From contig URFZ01000011.1 in NCBI GenBank assembly GCA_900547165.1, positions 1 through 64,000 on the forward strand: a DNA stretch of 64,000 bases, written 5' to 3'. Within the stretch, counting starts at the first letter, position 1. The number at the start of each line of letters is the position of its first letter. The translations under genes and the position numbers were made by a program. The notes under the pieces were generated by a model, which was given only the letters and a program-made list of their open reading frames with translations, was not told the origin of the DNA and ran no database searches. The stretch comes from an uncultured Eubacteriales bacterium (GTDB lineage: Bacteria > Bacillota > Clostridia > Oscillospirales > UBA644). Shown here one piece after another: positions 1-8,215 of this stretch.

Positions 1-74
1 CTCACCTCTCGACGTACCTATGTACGCCTTCGGGTTCGATTCACCCATTCTGAACATTTTTTCCTATCCCCAAA
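1..74. other. Intergenic left edge of window
   Basis: No gene is visible here. A short inverted repeat (CGTAC at 13-17, GTACG at 22-26) sits beside a GGGTTCGATTCACCC stretch that superficially resembles a tRNA T-arm, but no tRNA folds around it. A loosely similar arrangement (GGTGATTCTCGCATT) occurs near 52,500, so both may be remnants of one dispersed intergenic repeat. Confidence 0.3.
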
Positions 75-110
75 GGGGCTGTAAAAAAACTTGCGTTTTT
101 TTACAGCCCC
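75..110 (-). terminator. Hairpin downstream of icd
   Basis: A 16-bp perfect inverted repeat (GGGGCTGTAAAAAAAC and its complement, 75-90 and 95-110) with a four-base loop lies just past the icd stop. It is probably the terminator of the Re-citrate synthase operon, although the T-run lies inside the stem and not after it. Confidence 0.7.
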
Positions 111-118
111 TATTCTAC

Positions 119-1261
119 TTAAAGTTTTTCAATCACATAATCCGCAAATTCTTTGCAGGTAGCGCCGCTGCGGTCGCCCGTAACGACAACGCGCTTTTCG
201 GTTTCGTTGCAAACAGTAAGCGCATCGGCAAGACGCTTAGCCTTTTCGGAAAGTCCGCAATGCGAAAGCATCATTTCCGCCGCCTTGAAAATCGAGGACG
301 GGTTCGCATAATCGCCTATACCCTCTTCAATCATTCTCGGCGCAGAGCCGTGAATGGCTTCGAACATCGAATATCTGTCGCCCATATTTGCGCTGCCCGC
401 AGTGCCTACGCCGCCCTGTATCTGTGCCGCTTCATCGGTTATGATATCGCCGTAAAGGTTAGGAAGCACAAAGACTTTGAACTTCGAACGAATGCTTTCA
501 TTGACGAGATTTGCCGCCATGATGTCAATGTACCAGTCCTCTGTCTCTATTTCGGGATAGTCCGCCGCAACCTCATGGCAGATTCGGGAGAAATTACCGT
601 CGGTCTTTTTCATGATGTTTGCCTTTGTGACTATCGCAACATTGTTCTTACCCTCTCTGCGGGCAAATTCAAAAGCCGCACGCGCTATTCTGCGTGTTCC
701 GAGGTCGGTTGTGACCTTGAAATCCATCGCAAGTTTGCCGGGAATTTCAATACCGCTGCTGCCGAGAACATATTCACCCTCTGTGTTTTCACGGTAGAAT
801 GTCCAATCAATACCCTTTTCAGGAACTGAAACGGGACGCACGTTTGCATAAAGGTCAAGTTCGCGGCGAAGCGTTACGTTGGCACTTTCCATCGTACCGC
901 CTTTCGGGGTCGTTGTGGGACCTTTCAGAAGAACGTCGCATTTTTTGATCTCCGCAAGCGTTTCTTCGGGAACGGACTGGCCGAGCGCAAGTCTGTTTTC
1001 TATTGTAAGACCGCCTATTTCACGGATTTCGACACGACCCGTCGCTATCTCGTCTTTAAGAAGAATATCTAGAACGCGCTTTGCCTGTTCAACGATTATC
1101 GGACCTATGCCGTCGCCGCCGATAACTCCGATAACTATCTTTTCTTTTTTGGAAAGGTCAGCCGCTTGTGCGCCCTTTTCCATATCTTCAACTCTTGCAA
1201 GTTGCTTGCGCAAAAGAGCCTCGTAATGCTCAACCGCCGATTTTATCTGATTTTCAATCAT
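119..1261 (-). CDS. icd: Isocitrate/isopropylmalate dehydrogenase family protein, probably isocitrate dehydrogenase
   Basis: This 380-residue cytoplasmic enzyme belongs to the decarboxylating beta-hydroxyacid dehydrogenase family. Visible motifs are GGDGIGP (48-54), the substrate loop LRRELDLYANVRP (131-143), YRENTEGEY (156-164), the TKAN lysine (213), the metal-binding DIITDEAAQ region (272-280) and HGSAP (304-308). Family members act on isocitrate, isopropylmalate or homoisocitrate. The operon with Re-citrate synthase and aconitase makes isocitrate the likely substrate, giving 2-oxoglutarate for glutamate. The Lys-Tyr pair after HGTAP that marks NADP-specific E. coli Icd is absent (Arg-Met here), so NAD is my guess. 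A predicted helical N-terminal extension of about 40 residues precedes the usual start of the fold. The ATG overlaps the aconitase stop by four bases (ATGA), indicating translational coupling. Confidence 0.88.
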   Translation of the reverse strand: MIENQIKSAVEHYEALLRKQLARVEDMEKGAQAADLSKKEKIVIGVIGGDGIGPIIVEQAKRVLDILLKDEIATGRVEIREIGGLTIENRLALGQSVPEETLAEIKKCDVLLKGPTTTPKGGTMESANVTLRRELDLYANVRPVSVPEKGIDWTFYRENTEGEYVLGSSGIEIPGKLAMDFKVTTDLGTRRIARAAFEFARREGKNNVAIVTKANIMKKTDGNFSRICHEVAADYPEIETEDWYIDIMAANLVNESIRSKFKVFVLPNLYGDIITDEAAQIQGGVGTAGSANMGDRYSMFEAIHGSAPRMIEEGIGDYANPSSIFKAAEMMLSHCGLSEKAKRLADALTVCNETEKRVVVTGDRSGATCKEFADYVIEKL

Positions 1262-3189
1262 TTTCCCTGCTCCTTTGTGTATGCAAGCAGACCGCCCGCT
1301 TTGAGAATATCTTTCTGTCTTTCCGTGAACGAACAGGACAGTTCAAAACTTTCGCCCGTCGTTTCGTCTTTCATCATGATAACGCCTTTATCCATGCCCG
1401 AATGAACATCGGAGAAAGTGAGGGTATCGTTAAGGTTCAGCCTGTCGTAATCTTCGGAGTTCTTGAATGTAAGAGGAAGAATACCGACATTTATCAGATT
1501 TGCGACGTGGATTCTCGCAAAACTCTTTGCAATAACTGCGCGGACGCCGAGATAAAGAGGAACGAGCGCGGCGTGTTCGCGGCTTGAACCCTGCCCGTAG
1601 TTTGAACCGCCGACGATAACGGAACGTCCCGCGGCTTTTGCTCTCTCGGGGAACGTTTCGTCGCATACCGCAAAGCAGAACTGCGAAAGGTGCGGAATAT
1701 TGGAACGGTAAGGCAGAATCTTTGCGCCCGCGGGCATTATGTGGTCGGTGGTGATGTTATCTCCGACTTTGAGAATGAGCGGGGCAGTAAGAGTGTTTTC
1801 CTGCGGGAACATATCGGGAAATTTCTTTATATTCGGACCGCGAAGCACTTCAAGTGTTTTTGCGGTTTCTTCATCTGCTGGAGGAATCACGGCGGAATCG
1901 TCTATTCTGAACGCAGCAGGCATCTTTATTTCGGGCATTTTTCCGAGAAGACGAGGGTCCGTTATCTCCCCTGTCAGAGCCGCCGCAACTGCGGTTTCGG
2001 GCGAAACGAGATAAACTTTTCCGTCTTTGGTGCCGCTTCTGCCCTCAAAGTTTCTGTTGAACGTTCTCAGGCTGACGCCCGCGCTGTTCGGAGAAAATCC
2101 CATACCTATGCACGGACCGCAAGCACATTCGAGAAGTCTTGCACCCGCAGAGATAATATCCGTCAATGCGCCGCAATCGGCAAGCATCGCAAGCACCTGT
2201 TTTGAACCGGGAGAAATGGAAAGGCTGACTGTCGGGTCGATAACCTTGCCTTTCAGAAGTGCCGCAACTTTAAGCATATCGAGAAGCGACGAGTTTGTGC
2301 ATGAGCCGATACATACCTGATCGACTTTTGTTCCTTTAAGGCTCTCGACAGTTACAACGTTGTCGGGTGAATGCGGACAGGCAATAAGCGGTTTGAGCGT
2401 CGAAAGGTCTATTTTTATAACAGCGTCGTATTCAGCGTCGGGGTCGGATGCAAGCGGCTTCCAATCCTCGCCTCTTCCCTCCGCTTCAAGGAACGCTTTC
2501 GTAATTTCGTCGGACGGGAATATCGACGTTGTTGCGCCGAGTTCCGTGCCCATATTCGTTATCGTTGCTCTTTCGGGAACGGACAGCGTTTTTATTCCCT
2601 CGCCGCCCCATTCGATAATGGCGCCCACGCCGCCTTTAACTGAAAGAATACGCAAGATTTCAAGGCTCACGTCTTTTGCAGTAACAAAATCCCGCAATTT
2701 GCCCGTAAGTTCCACTTTATACATTTTGGGCATCGTTATGTAATATGCACCGCCGCCCATTGCGACCGCAACGTCAAGTCCGCCCGCACCGAAAGCAAGC
2801 ATACCTATGCCGCCGCCCGTCGGAGTGTGGCTGTCTGAACCGATAAGCGTTTTGCCGGGTTTGCCGAACCGTTCAAGATGGACTTGATGGCAAATTCCGT
2901 TACCCGGTCTTGAAAAATAAAGTCCGTGTTTTTTTGCAACGGATTGAATATACCTGTGGTCGTCGGCATTTTCAAAACCCGATTGCAGAGTGTTGTGGTC
3001 GATATATGCAACAGACTTCTCGGTTCTCACTCTGGGAATACCCATGGACTCAAATTCGAGATATGCCATGGTTCCCGTTGCGTCCTGCGTCAGGGTCTGA
3101 TCTATACGGAGAGCAACCCCGCTACCGACTGTCATATCTCCGGATACAAGGTGATCTTTAATTATCTTCTGCGCTATCGTCAATCCCAT
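1258..3189 (-). CDS. acnA: Aconitate hydratase (short, Aquifex/X type)
   Basis: This 643-residue enzyme interconverts citrate and isocitrate. Its length fits the short aconitase subfamily of anaerobes and not the roughly 890-residue AcnA. The [4Fe-4S] ligands are visible as GSCTNS (Cys297) and CGPC (Cys357, Cys360). The substrate-binding SDSHT (118-122) is intact, and the swivel domain contains the GSNYGQGSSREHAA block in the C-terminal third. It is the third gene of the operon, starting one base after the GntR stop, and its stop overlaps the icd start. The gene context excludes the homologous LeuC/homoaconitase role, because no small LeuD-type subunit is present and the swivel domain is fused. 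Confidence in family is very high and in substrate high. Confidence 0.95.
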   Translation of the reverse strand: MGLTIAQKIIKDHLVSGDMTVGSGVALRIDQTLTQDATGTMAYLEFESMGIPRVRTEKSVAYIDHNTLQSGFENADDHRYIQSVAKKHGLYFSRPGNGICHQVHLERFGKPGKTLIGSDSHTPTGGGIGMLAFGAGGLDVAVAMGGGAYYITMPKMYKVELTGKLRDFVTAKDVSLEILRILSVKGGVGAIIEWGGEGIKTLSVPERATITNMGTELGATTSIFPSDEITKAFLEAEGRGEDWKPLASDPDAEYDAVIKIDLSTLKPLIACPHSPDNVVTVESLKGTKVDQVCIGSCTNSSLLDMLKVAALLKGKVIDPTVSLSISPGSKQVLAMLADCGALTDIISAGARLLECACGPCIGMGFSPNSAGVSLRTFNRNFEGRSGTKDGKVYLVSPETAVAAALTGEITDPRLLGKMPEIKMPAAFRIDDSAVIPPADEETAKTLEVLRGPNIKKFPDMFPQENTLTAPLILKVGDNITTDHIMPAGAKILPYRSNIPHLSQFCFAVCDETFPERAKAAGRSVIVGGSNYGQGSSREHAALVPLYLGVRAVIAKSFARIHVANLINVGILPLTFKNSEDYDRLNLNDTLTFSDVHSGMDKGVIMMKDETTGESFELSCSFTERQKDILKAGGLLAYTKEQGK

Positions 3190-3190
3190 T

Positions 3191-3841
3191 TTATTTATTC
3201 TCCTCTTTGAACAAACGATCTCTTGCGTTTTCTATATGTTTTAATGCCGCCTTTTCCGCCGCTTCGGGGTCGCCCGCCGCAATCGCTTCGAAAATGGCTT
3301 TGTGTTCTTCAAACGACTGTTCCGCGTTATCCGTCCTCGCAACGGAAGCTTTTCTGTATTTTACGCCTTTTTTATGAAGAGGTTCAAGCGTGTAATACAG
3401 ATTCTGACTTTTGGAACAAAGATACATTTCGGCATGAAAATCCGTATCGAAGTTTTTAATATTGTCCGCGTCGTGCTTTTGCGTATAAAACTCCTGAAGT
3501 TCAAGAATTTTACGAAGTTTCTCAACGTCTTCTTCCGTTCGGTTCTGCGCCGCCTTATATGCCGCAAAGCCTTCAAGCCGCATACGAATGTCGTACATAT
3601 CGCGCATATCATCCTTATTTATACCTACAACGCTTGCGCCGCGTGTCGTTTCAATTATTATATGCTCCTGCGCAAGGCGGCGAAGCGCTTCGCGGATGGG
3701 CGTTCTGCTGACGCCGAGTTTTTCGGAAAGTTTCGCTTCCGTCAAAATCTCGCCGCGTTCATACTCTCCCGCAAGAATGTCACGTTCGAGTTGCTCGAAA
3801 ATCTGATCCGCAATGGAAACCGTTTTATGTTCGGTCATCAT
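3191..3841 (-). CDS. GntR-family regulator with FCD ligand-binding domain
   Basis: This 216-residue transcription factor has an N-terminal winged helix (about residues 8-75; recognition region KLGVSRTPIREALRRL) followed by an all-helical FCD domain (about 80-205) with the metal/ligand histidines HAEMY and the C-terminal KHIENAR helix. FCD proteins usually sense small carboxylates such as citrate, lactate or malonate. Its position inside the operon, between Re-citrate synthase (ATGA overlap at 3838-3841) and aconitase, suggests that it autoregulates the operon in response to a tricarboxylate. The palindrome TGTATACA at 5277-5284 next to the operon promoter is a candidate operator. Ligand and direction of control are inferred, not seen. 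Confidence 0.9.
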   Translation of the reverse strand: MMTEHKTVSIADQIFEQLERDILAGEYERGEILTEAKLSEKLGVSRTPIREALRRLAQEHIIIETTRGASVVGINKDDMRDMYDIRMRLEGFAAYKAAQNRTEEDVEKLRKILELQEFYTQKHDADNIKNFDTDFHAEMYLCSKSQNLYYTLEPLHKKGVKYRKASVARTDNAEQSFEEHKAIFEAIAAGDPEAAEKAALKHIENARDRLFKEENK

Positions 3842-5211
3842 TTCTGTTCTTCCTCCTCGCTGAATTCTTTGAATTTCGCTTCAAGTTCCTTGTTGGAAAG
3901 CGTTGTGGATCTGCCGTCTTCATATTCTTTGTCAACCCACTCTTTCATCTTCTGAACAACGGGGTCGTGCTTATCCACTTTTTTGTCGTCGGGCAGTCTG
4001 TAATGCGAATTTATCCAATATGCGATACCCGCAAGTCCCGACGTCTTCGAAACAACAACAGCCGCAGGACGGTTCAGTATTTTTCCCGTATCGAAAATAT
4101 TGTAGATCTCTTCGTCTTTAAGTATTCCGTCGGCGTGAATGCCTGCACGGGTAACGTTGAAGTTTTCTCCGACAAACGGCGTCATCGGCGGAATTTTGTA
4201 GCCGATATCCTTTTCGAAAAATTCCGCAATCTCGGTTATAACGGAAGTGTCCATTCCGTCAAGCGAACCGCGGAGGGACGCATATTCCATAACCATCGCT
4301 TCAAGCGGAATATTGCCCGTTCTTTCGCCTATGCCAAGCAACGAGCAGTTGACGGCACACGCCCCGTAAAGCCATGCGGTGGAAGCATTCGCAACAGCCT
4401 TGTAGAAGTCGTTGTGACCGTGCCATTCAAGCATATCTGATTTAACGTCCGAATAATGTTGAAGACCGTAAACTATACCGGGAACCGAACGCGGGAGCGC
4501 AACCTCGGGATACGGAACGCCGTAACCCATAGTATCGCAGGCACGGATTCGAACGGGTATGCCCGCATCGCGGCTCATCTTCATCAATTCGTTTACAAAC
4601 GGAACAACAAAGCCGTAAAAGTCGGCGCGGGTTATGTCTTCAAGGTGACAACGCGGCATAACGCCCGCTTCAAAAGCTTCCGCAACAGTCGCAAGGTAAT
4701 AATCCATGCACTGTTTGCGCGTCATCTTCATTTTTTTGAATATATGATAATCGGAGCAACTTACAAGTATTCCCGTTTCGCGTATACCCATATCACGGAC
4801 AAGTTTGAAGTCGTTTTTCGTCGCCCTTATCCAAGTTGTGATTTCGGGAAAGCGCAGCCCGAGTTCCATACATTTTTCAACGGCTTCCCTATCCTTTTTG
4901 CTGTATATGAAAAACTCCGTCTGACGGATTATGCCGTAAGGACCGCCGAGTTTTGACATCAACTTGTAAAGTTGAACTATCTGGTCTACCGTATAAGGCT
5001 CGACCGACTGCTGTCCGTCACGCAGAGATGTGTCGGTTATCCATATTTCCTCAGGCATACCCATAGGCACACGGCGGTGGTTGAACGCTATCTTCGGCAC
5101 AGCCTCATAAGGATAGATGTCTCTGTAAAGGTTCGGGTCGGGAATATCTTGAAGAGAATATTTGTAACTCTTCTGTTCGAGCAGGTTTGTTTTTCCCGAA
5201 ATTTCAAGCAT
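3838..5211 (-). CDS. Re-type citrate synthase
   Basis: The 457-residue product belongs to the DRE-TIM metallolyase family shared by isopropylmalate and homocitrate synthases. The condensing-enzyme signature TDTSLRDGQQ (59-68), the metal-binding HGHND (264-268) and GIGERTGN (293-300) are present. The N-terminal region before the barrel and the overall length match the Re-citrate synthase first described in Clostridium kluyveri, which condenses acetyl-CoA with oxaloacetate in anaerobes lacking the usual Si enzyme. Co-transcription with aconitase and isocitrate dehydrogenase supports citrate over homocitrate. The ATG at 5211 is chosen because AGGGAGG lies eight bases upstream; an in-frame extension to 5265 has no ribosome binding site. 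It is the first gene of the operon. Confidence 0.9.
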   Translation of the reverse strand: MLEISGKTNLLEQKSYKYSLQDIPDPNLYRDIYPYEAVPKIAFNHRRVPMGMPEEIWITDTSLRDGQQSVEPYTVDQIVQLYKLMSKLGGPYGIIRQTEFFIYSKKDREAVEKCMELGLRFPEITTWIRATKNDFKLVRDMGIRETGILVSCSDYHIFKKMKMTRKQCMDYYLATVAEAFEAGVMPRCHLEDITRADFYGFVVPFVNELMKMSRDAGIPVRIRACDTMGYGVPYPEVALPRSVPGIVYGLQHYSDVKSDMLEWHGHNDFYKAVANASTAWLYGACAVNCSLLGIGERTGNIPLEAMVMEYASLRGSLDGMDTSVITEIAEFFEKDIGYKIPPMTPFVGENFNVTRAGIHADGILKDEEIYNIFDTGKILNRPAAVVVSKTSGLAGIAYWINSHYRLPDDKKVDKHDPVVQKMKEWVDKEYEDGRSTTLSNKELEAKFKEFSEEEEQK

Positions 5212-5276
5212 TGTATTATCCTCCCTTTCGAATGCGGACATAGCGAAATCGCAGAACTCGCACATTCAAGTATTTC

Positions 5277-5284
5277 TGTATACA
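5277..5284. promoter_or_regulatory. Palindrome TGTATACA, candidate GntR operator
   Basis: The perfect 8-base palindrome lies immediately downstream of the -10 element, about where transcription would start. FCD-type GntR proteins often bind short palindromes with this TGTATACA-like core, and the regulator gene is in the controlled operon. This is inference from position and sequence only. Confidence 0.45.
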
Positions 5285-5313
5285 ATTATACTCCCATTCT
5301 GTTCCATTGTCAA
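5285..5313 (-). promoter_or_regulatory. Promoter of the Re-citrate synthase operon
   Basis: A perfect housekeeping promoter on the minus strand: -35 TTGACA (5308-5313), 17-base spacer and -10 TATAAT (5285-5290). It lies about 75 bases upstream of the chosen start codon. Confidence 0.85.
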
Positions 5314-5386
5314 GCATATATATGTAATAAAATGCAACATAAACGATATTTCCCATATTTTTCCGCTTTTCTTCAATTTTTCATTA

Positions 5387-8134
5387 TTACAGACCTCTTG
5401 ATATCCGATAAACTCCCGTATTTGTACAGAATACAAGCATAAGCGAAAACTTAACGGCGCCGTTCATATATCTGTTCGCTTCCGCAAGGCTGCCGAAAGT
5501 GTCAATAACGTTTCTGTATTGATCTCCCACAAGCTTAACGGTCTGCCCTTTTATCTTCTGCGCCCATTCGCTTTTATCCGCAAGCTTTTCGCTCTTCTCC
5601 GTAATATCCGAAAGGATAACGTCAAACTCGCGCACAAGAGCCTCATACGACGGTTGTTTATCCGCCGCCTTGTTCAGGTATATCTCAACCGCGTTTTTCA
5701 GTTCCGCGGCAAGTCCCGAAATATCCGCGCCCTCGGCTTTATATTCTTTCGCAAGCTTTTCCAAAACGCTCTTGTGTTCGGAAAGATTGAACGGTCGGAT
5801 ATATGCCTTATCCCGCGCATAAGCCATAAACGCGTCGTATATCTGCTTATGCTCTTTTTGCAGCTTTGCAAGCCCCGCCTTTGTCGCAAAGTCGGAAACG
5901 ACAGGCTCGTATGTGTCCGTTATCTCCGACACCGCTTTCATTATTTCCCAGTTTTCGCCCGTCGCCCGGTATGAACCGGTCTTCTTCACGGCTTGGAAAT
6001 TATCCAGGAACAGTTTTGCGTATCGGCTTGTATCTGCCCTTGCTTTCTGGGTTTGCGCAAGTATAGCCTGCAAATTCTTTATACGCATAAACCTTGCCCG
6101 CTTATTTTTAAGAATCGTGTTCAAATATCCCCGTCGTTCTTTTACTTCTTCTGACGGCATAATTTCTTCTACTTTTAGCGCGGCAAGAAGATTTTTCAGA
6201 TTCTTTATATCTTCTTTCAAATCCTCAAATTCCGCTTTGTAATCTTTGCCGAAAACGTCTTCCGCTTTCAGCGCCTTCACGGGTTCTTTCTTTTTGGAAA
6301 AGCGAATATCTTCATTCTTCCACGCTTCCGCACCTGTTCTGTCCGTCCTGAACCTTTCCGAAAGAGGAATAATATTCCCCTCGTCGTCATAGGTCACAAG
6401 GTCGGCGGACTTTATTTGTTCCGGTTCAAAAACAGCATAAACCGTTCCGATAAAAGAACTGTCACGGGCGTCTCCGTCGATTATATTCTTAAAAACAACG
6501 CTGTCGTACCCATTTGCCTTTGCCCAGATACAAAATTCTTTTGTGGCAGTTGTTTTCCCGTTATAGGTCTTCGGCTTACAACCGTCCGGAATGGGAACAC
6601 GATTCCACGCGCTGCCTTTCGCATCTATCGTATACGTCTTTCCGAGCTTCAAATAAGCGTTATATACTTTCGGTTCTGAATAGTAACGCCTGTTTGTATC
6701 CGCAAATTCAGACTTTTGCGCATACATTCCAGCAACTTTATTGTTGTCCGTAAAGAAATATGCGCTTCCGTCTTTATTGTCCGCAAGGCTCCTGCTCGAA
6801 TCAAATACGGTAAATACCGTGCCGTCATGCGGTTCTCCGTATCGGTCAACTATTCTCGCGTCATAAGTTCCGTGCATAACGACAGGTGAATTATATCCGT
6901 TACTGTTTGCGGCAAGCGTGATCATTCTCTGCGCGGAAGCCGCGTCGCCTTTTCCGATATAACCGATATACTTATTGTCGATTTTATCGTTTGTTCTTTT
7001 TACTGTTTCCGCTATCGCTTCATACTTTACCTTTTTCCGTGTCTCGTCCAAAAAGTTGTCCGGAACATATCTTAATATATCTTTGCTATTGACATTTTTC
7101 AGAATTTCTGCTATACTAATAACAGATAGGCGAGAGTAATTGGCTACGGCGAGTTGCTTTATGACCCTATCTTTTTTAATTTTAGATTGGTCTATAACAA
7201 CATATAAGGAGTTTTGACCATATGTAGATGTTTTCAGTCCGAACCGCACCGGCACAAAATAATCCCCGTCTATATACCCCCCTAACAGATTCGTGAAGAG
7301 AACTGTATTATCATCAAAGAAATATCTATTGTCATGGGCTTCAATACCTATGGCATTTTTTATTGCCATTTCAAGTTTCGGTAAAAGCTTTGCTATGGAC
7401 AAAGGGTTGTTTAAAACTTTTGATGCAGACTCTTTTAAAGTTCCTTTTGAGACGGATATTTCTGTTTCATAGTTATCATTCTTATATATTCGATCCCCAA
7501 AAACATCGAAACACTCACCTATTTTTATCAATGCCAGCTTGACAAGTTTTTGATTTTTCGAATCCAAATCTTCCTTATAAACAGAAATTTGCTCATCAGC
7601 TTCGCCCTCATATTCTGCGACTTCGATAACAAGATCCTTCAAAATTTCGTATCTTTCACTATCTGTCATTGCGGGGGAAATCTTTTTCCCGAAAGTATTT
7701 TCCGTTTTCTTCGCCTTCACAGCTTCTTTTTTACTGCTTTGTCTCTTTTCCGTCTTCTCTCCCCTTATATCATCCACAAGTTCCGCACGCTGCACGTCGT
7801 CCGCCGCCGTGTCCATCGCGTTCATAAACATATTTGAAAGATGTCTGTAATTCGTCGCCTTGTCGCGCAGTTCTATTCTCCACGTTTCCGTGCCGGTCAG
7901 GCGTGAAAGCATTTCCCGTATACTGTCGGAAAGATGACGAAGCATATCTGCAACCGACACACGCGTTTCTTTCGACATCTCTTTGATTATGCCTTTTTCG
8001 GAAAGCACGTCAAAAAGCGAATCCGCCACTATCTCCGAATCTATAACTTCTTCCGCATATCCCCGCGCCCGCATTTCCTTGCGGGCTTTTTTCGCGCCCT
8101 CTTCGCCGAGCATATCAAACACAAGTTTCTTCAA
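5387..8134 (-). pseudogene. Fragment of a phage/ICE-type polyvalent protein with ADP-ribosyltransferase-like domain
   Basis: This 915-residue open frame looks like the middle of a much larger polyvalent protein of the kind carried by phages and conjugative elements. Residues 1-115 match, from memory, the helical stretch that follows a metallopeptidase-like module in such proteins. Residues about 225-345 form a compact alpha/beta region, possibly one of the phage nuclease-like domains. Residues about 418-582 resemble the ART-PolyVal domain, with HGTYD (421-425), AYFFTDN (458-464) and a terminal VFEPEQIKSA. The DIRFSKKK linker (609-616) is typical after this domain, and the C-terminal 280 residues are helical. 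The start is weak: the first candidate is TTG at 8134, and the frame stays open upstream to a hairpin. The last 17 residues look unrelated. No phage genes flank it, so I read it as a truncated remnant or a domesticated fragment. Confidence 0.6.
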
Positions 8135-8159
8135 TTCCTCGACAATAGTTATATTTATA

Positions 8160-8193
8160 AGTAAAACGGCACCAATATCGGCGCCGTTTTACT
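8160..8193 (-). terminator. Hairpin downstream of spoIIE
   Basis: An inverted repeat (AGTAAAACGGC at 8160-8170, complement at 8183-8193) lies between the spoIIE stop and the polyvalent-protein frame. It most likely terminates spoIIE transcription, separating it from the downstream fragment. Confidence 0.6.
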
Positions 8194-8215
8194 GTATGTC
8201 CATTTTTTTTTGAAA

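Noticed and set aside
25..55. tRNA T-arm-like GGTTCGATTC near the left edge
   Set aside because: No acceptor, D or anticodon arm can be formed around it; more likely part of a dispersed intergenic repeat.
5387..8134. An integrated prophage or ICE at this position
   Set aside because: Only one element-like frame is present; integrase, structural, mobilisation genes and attachment repeats are missing.
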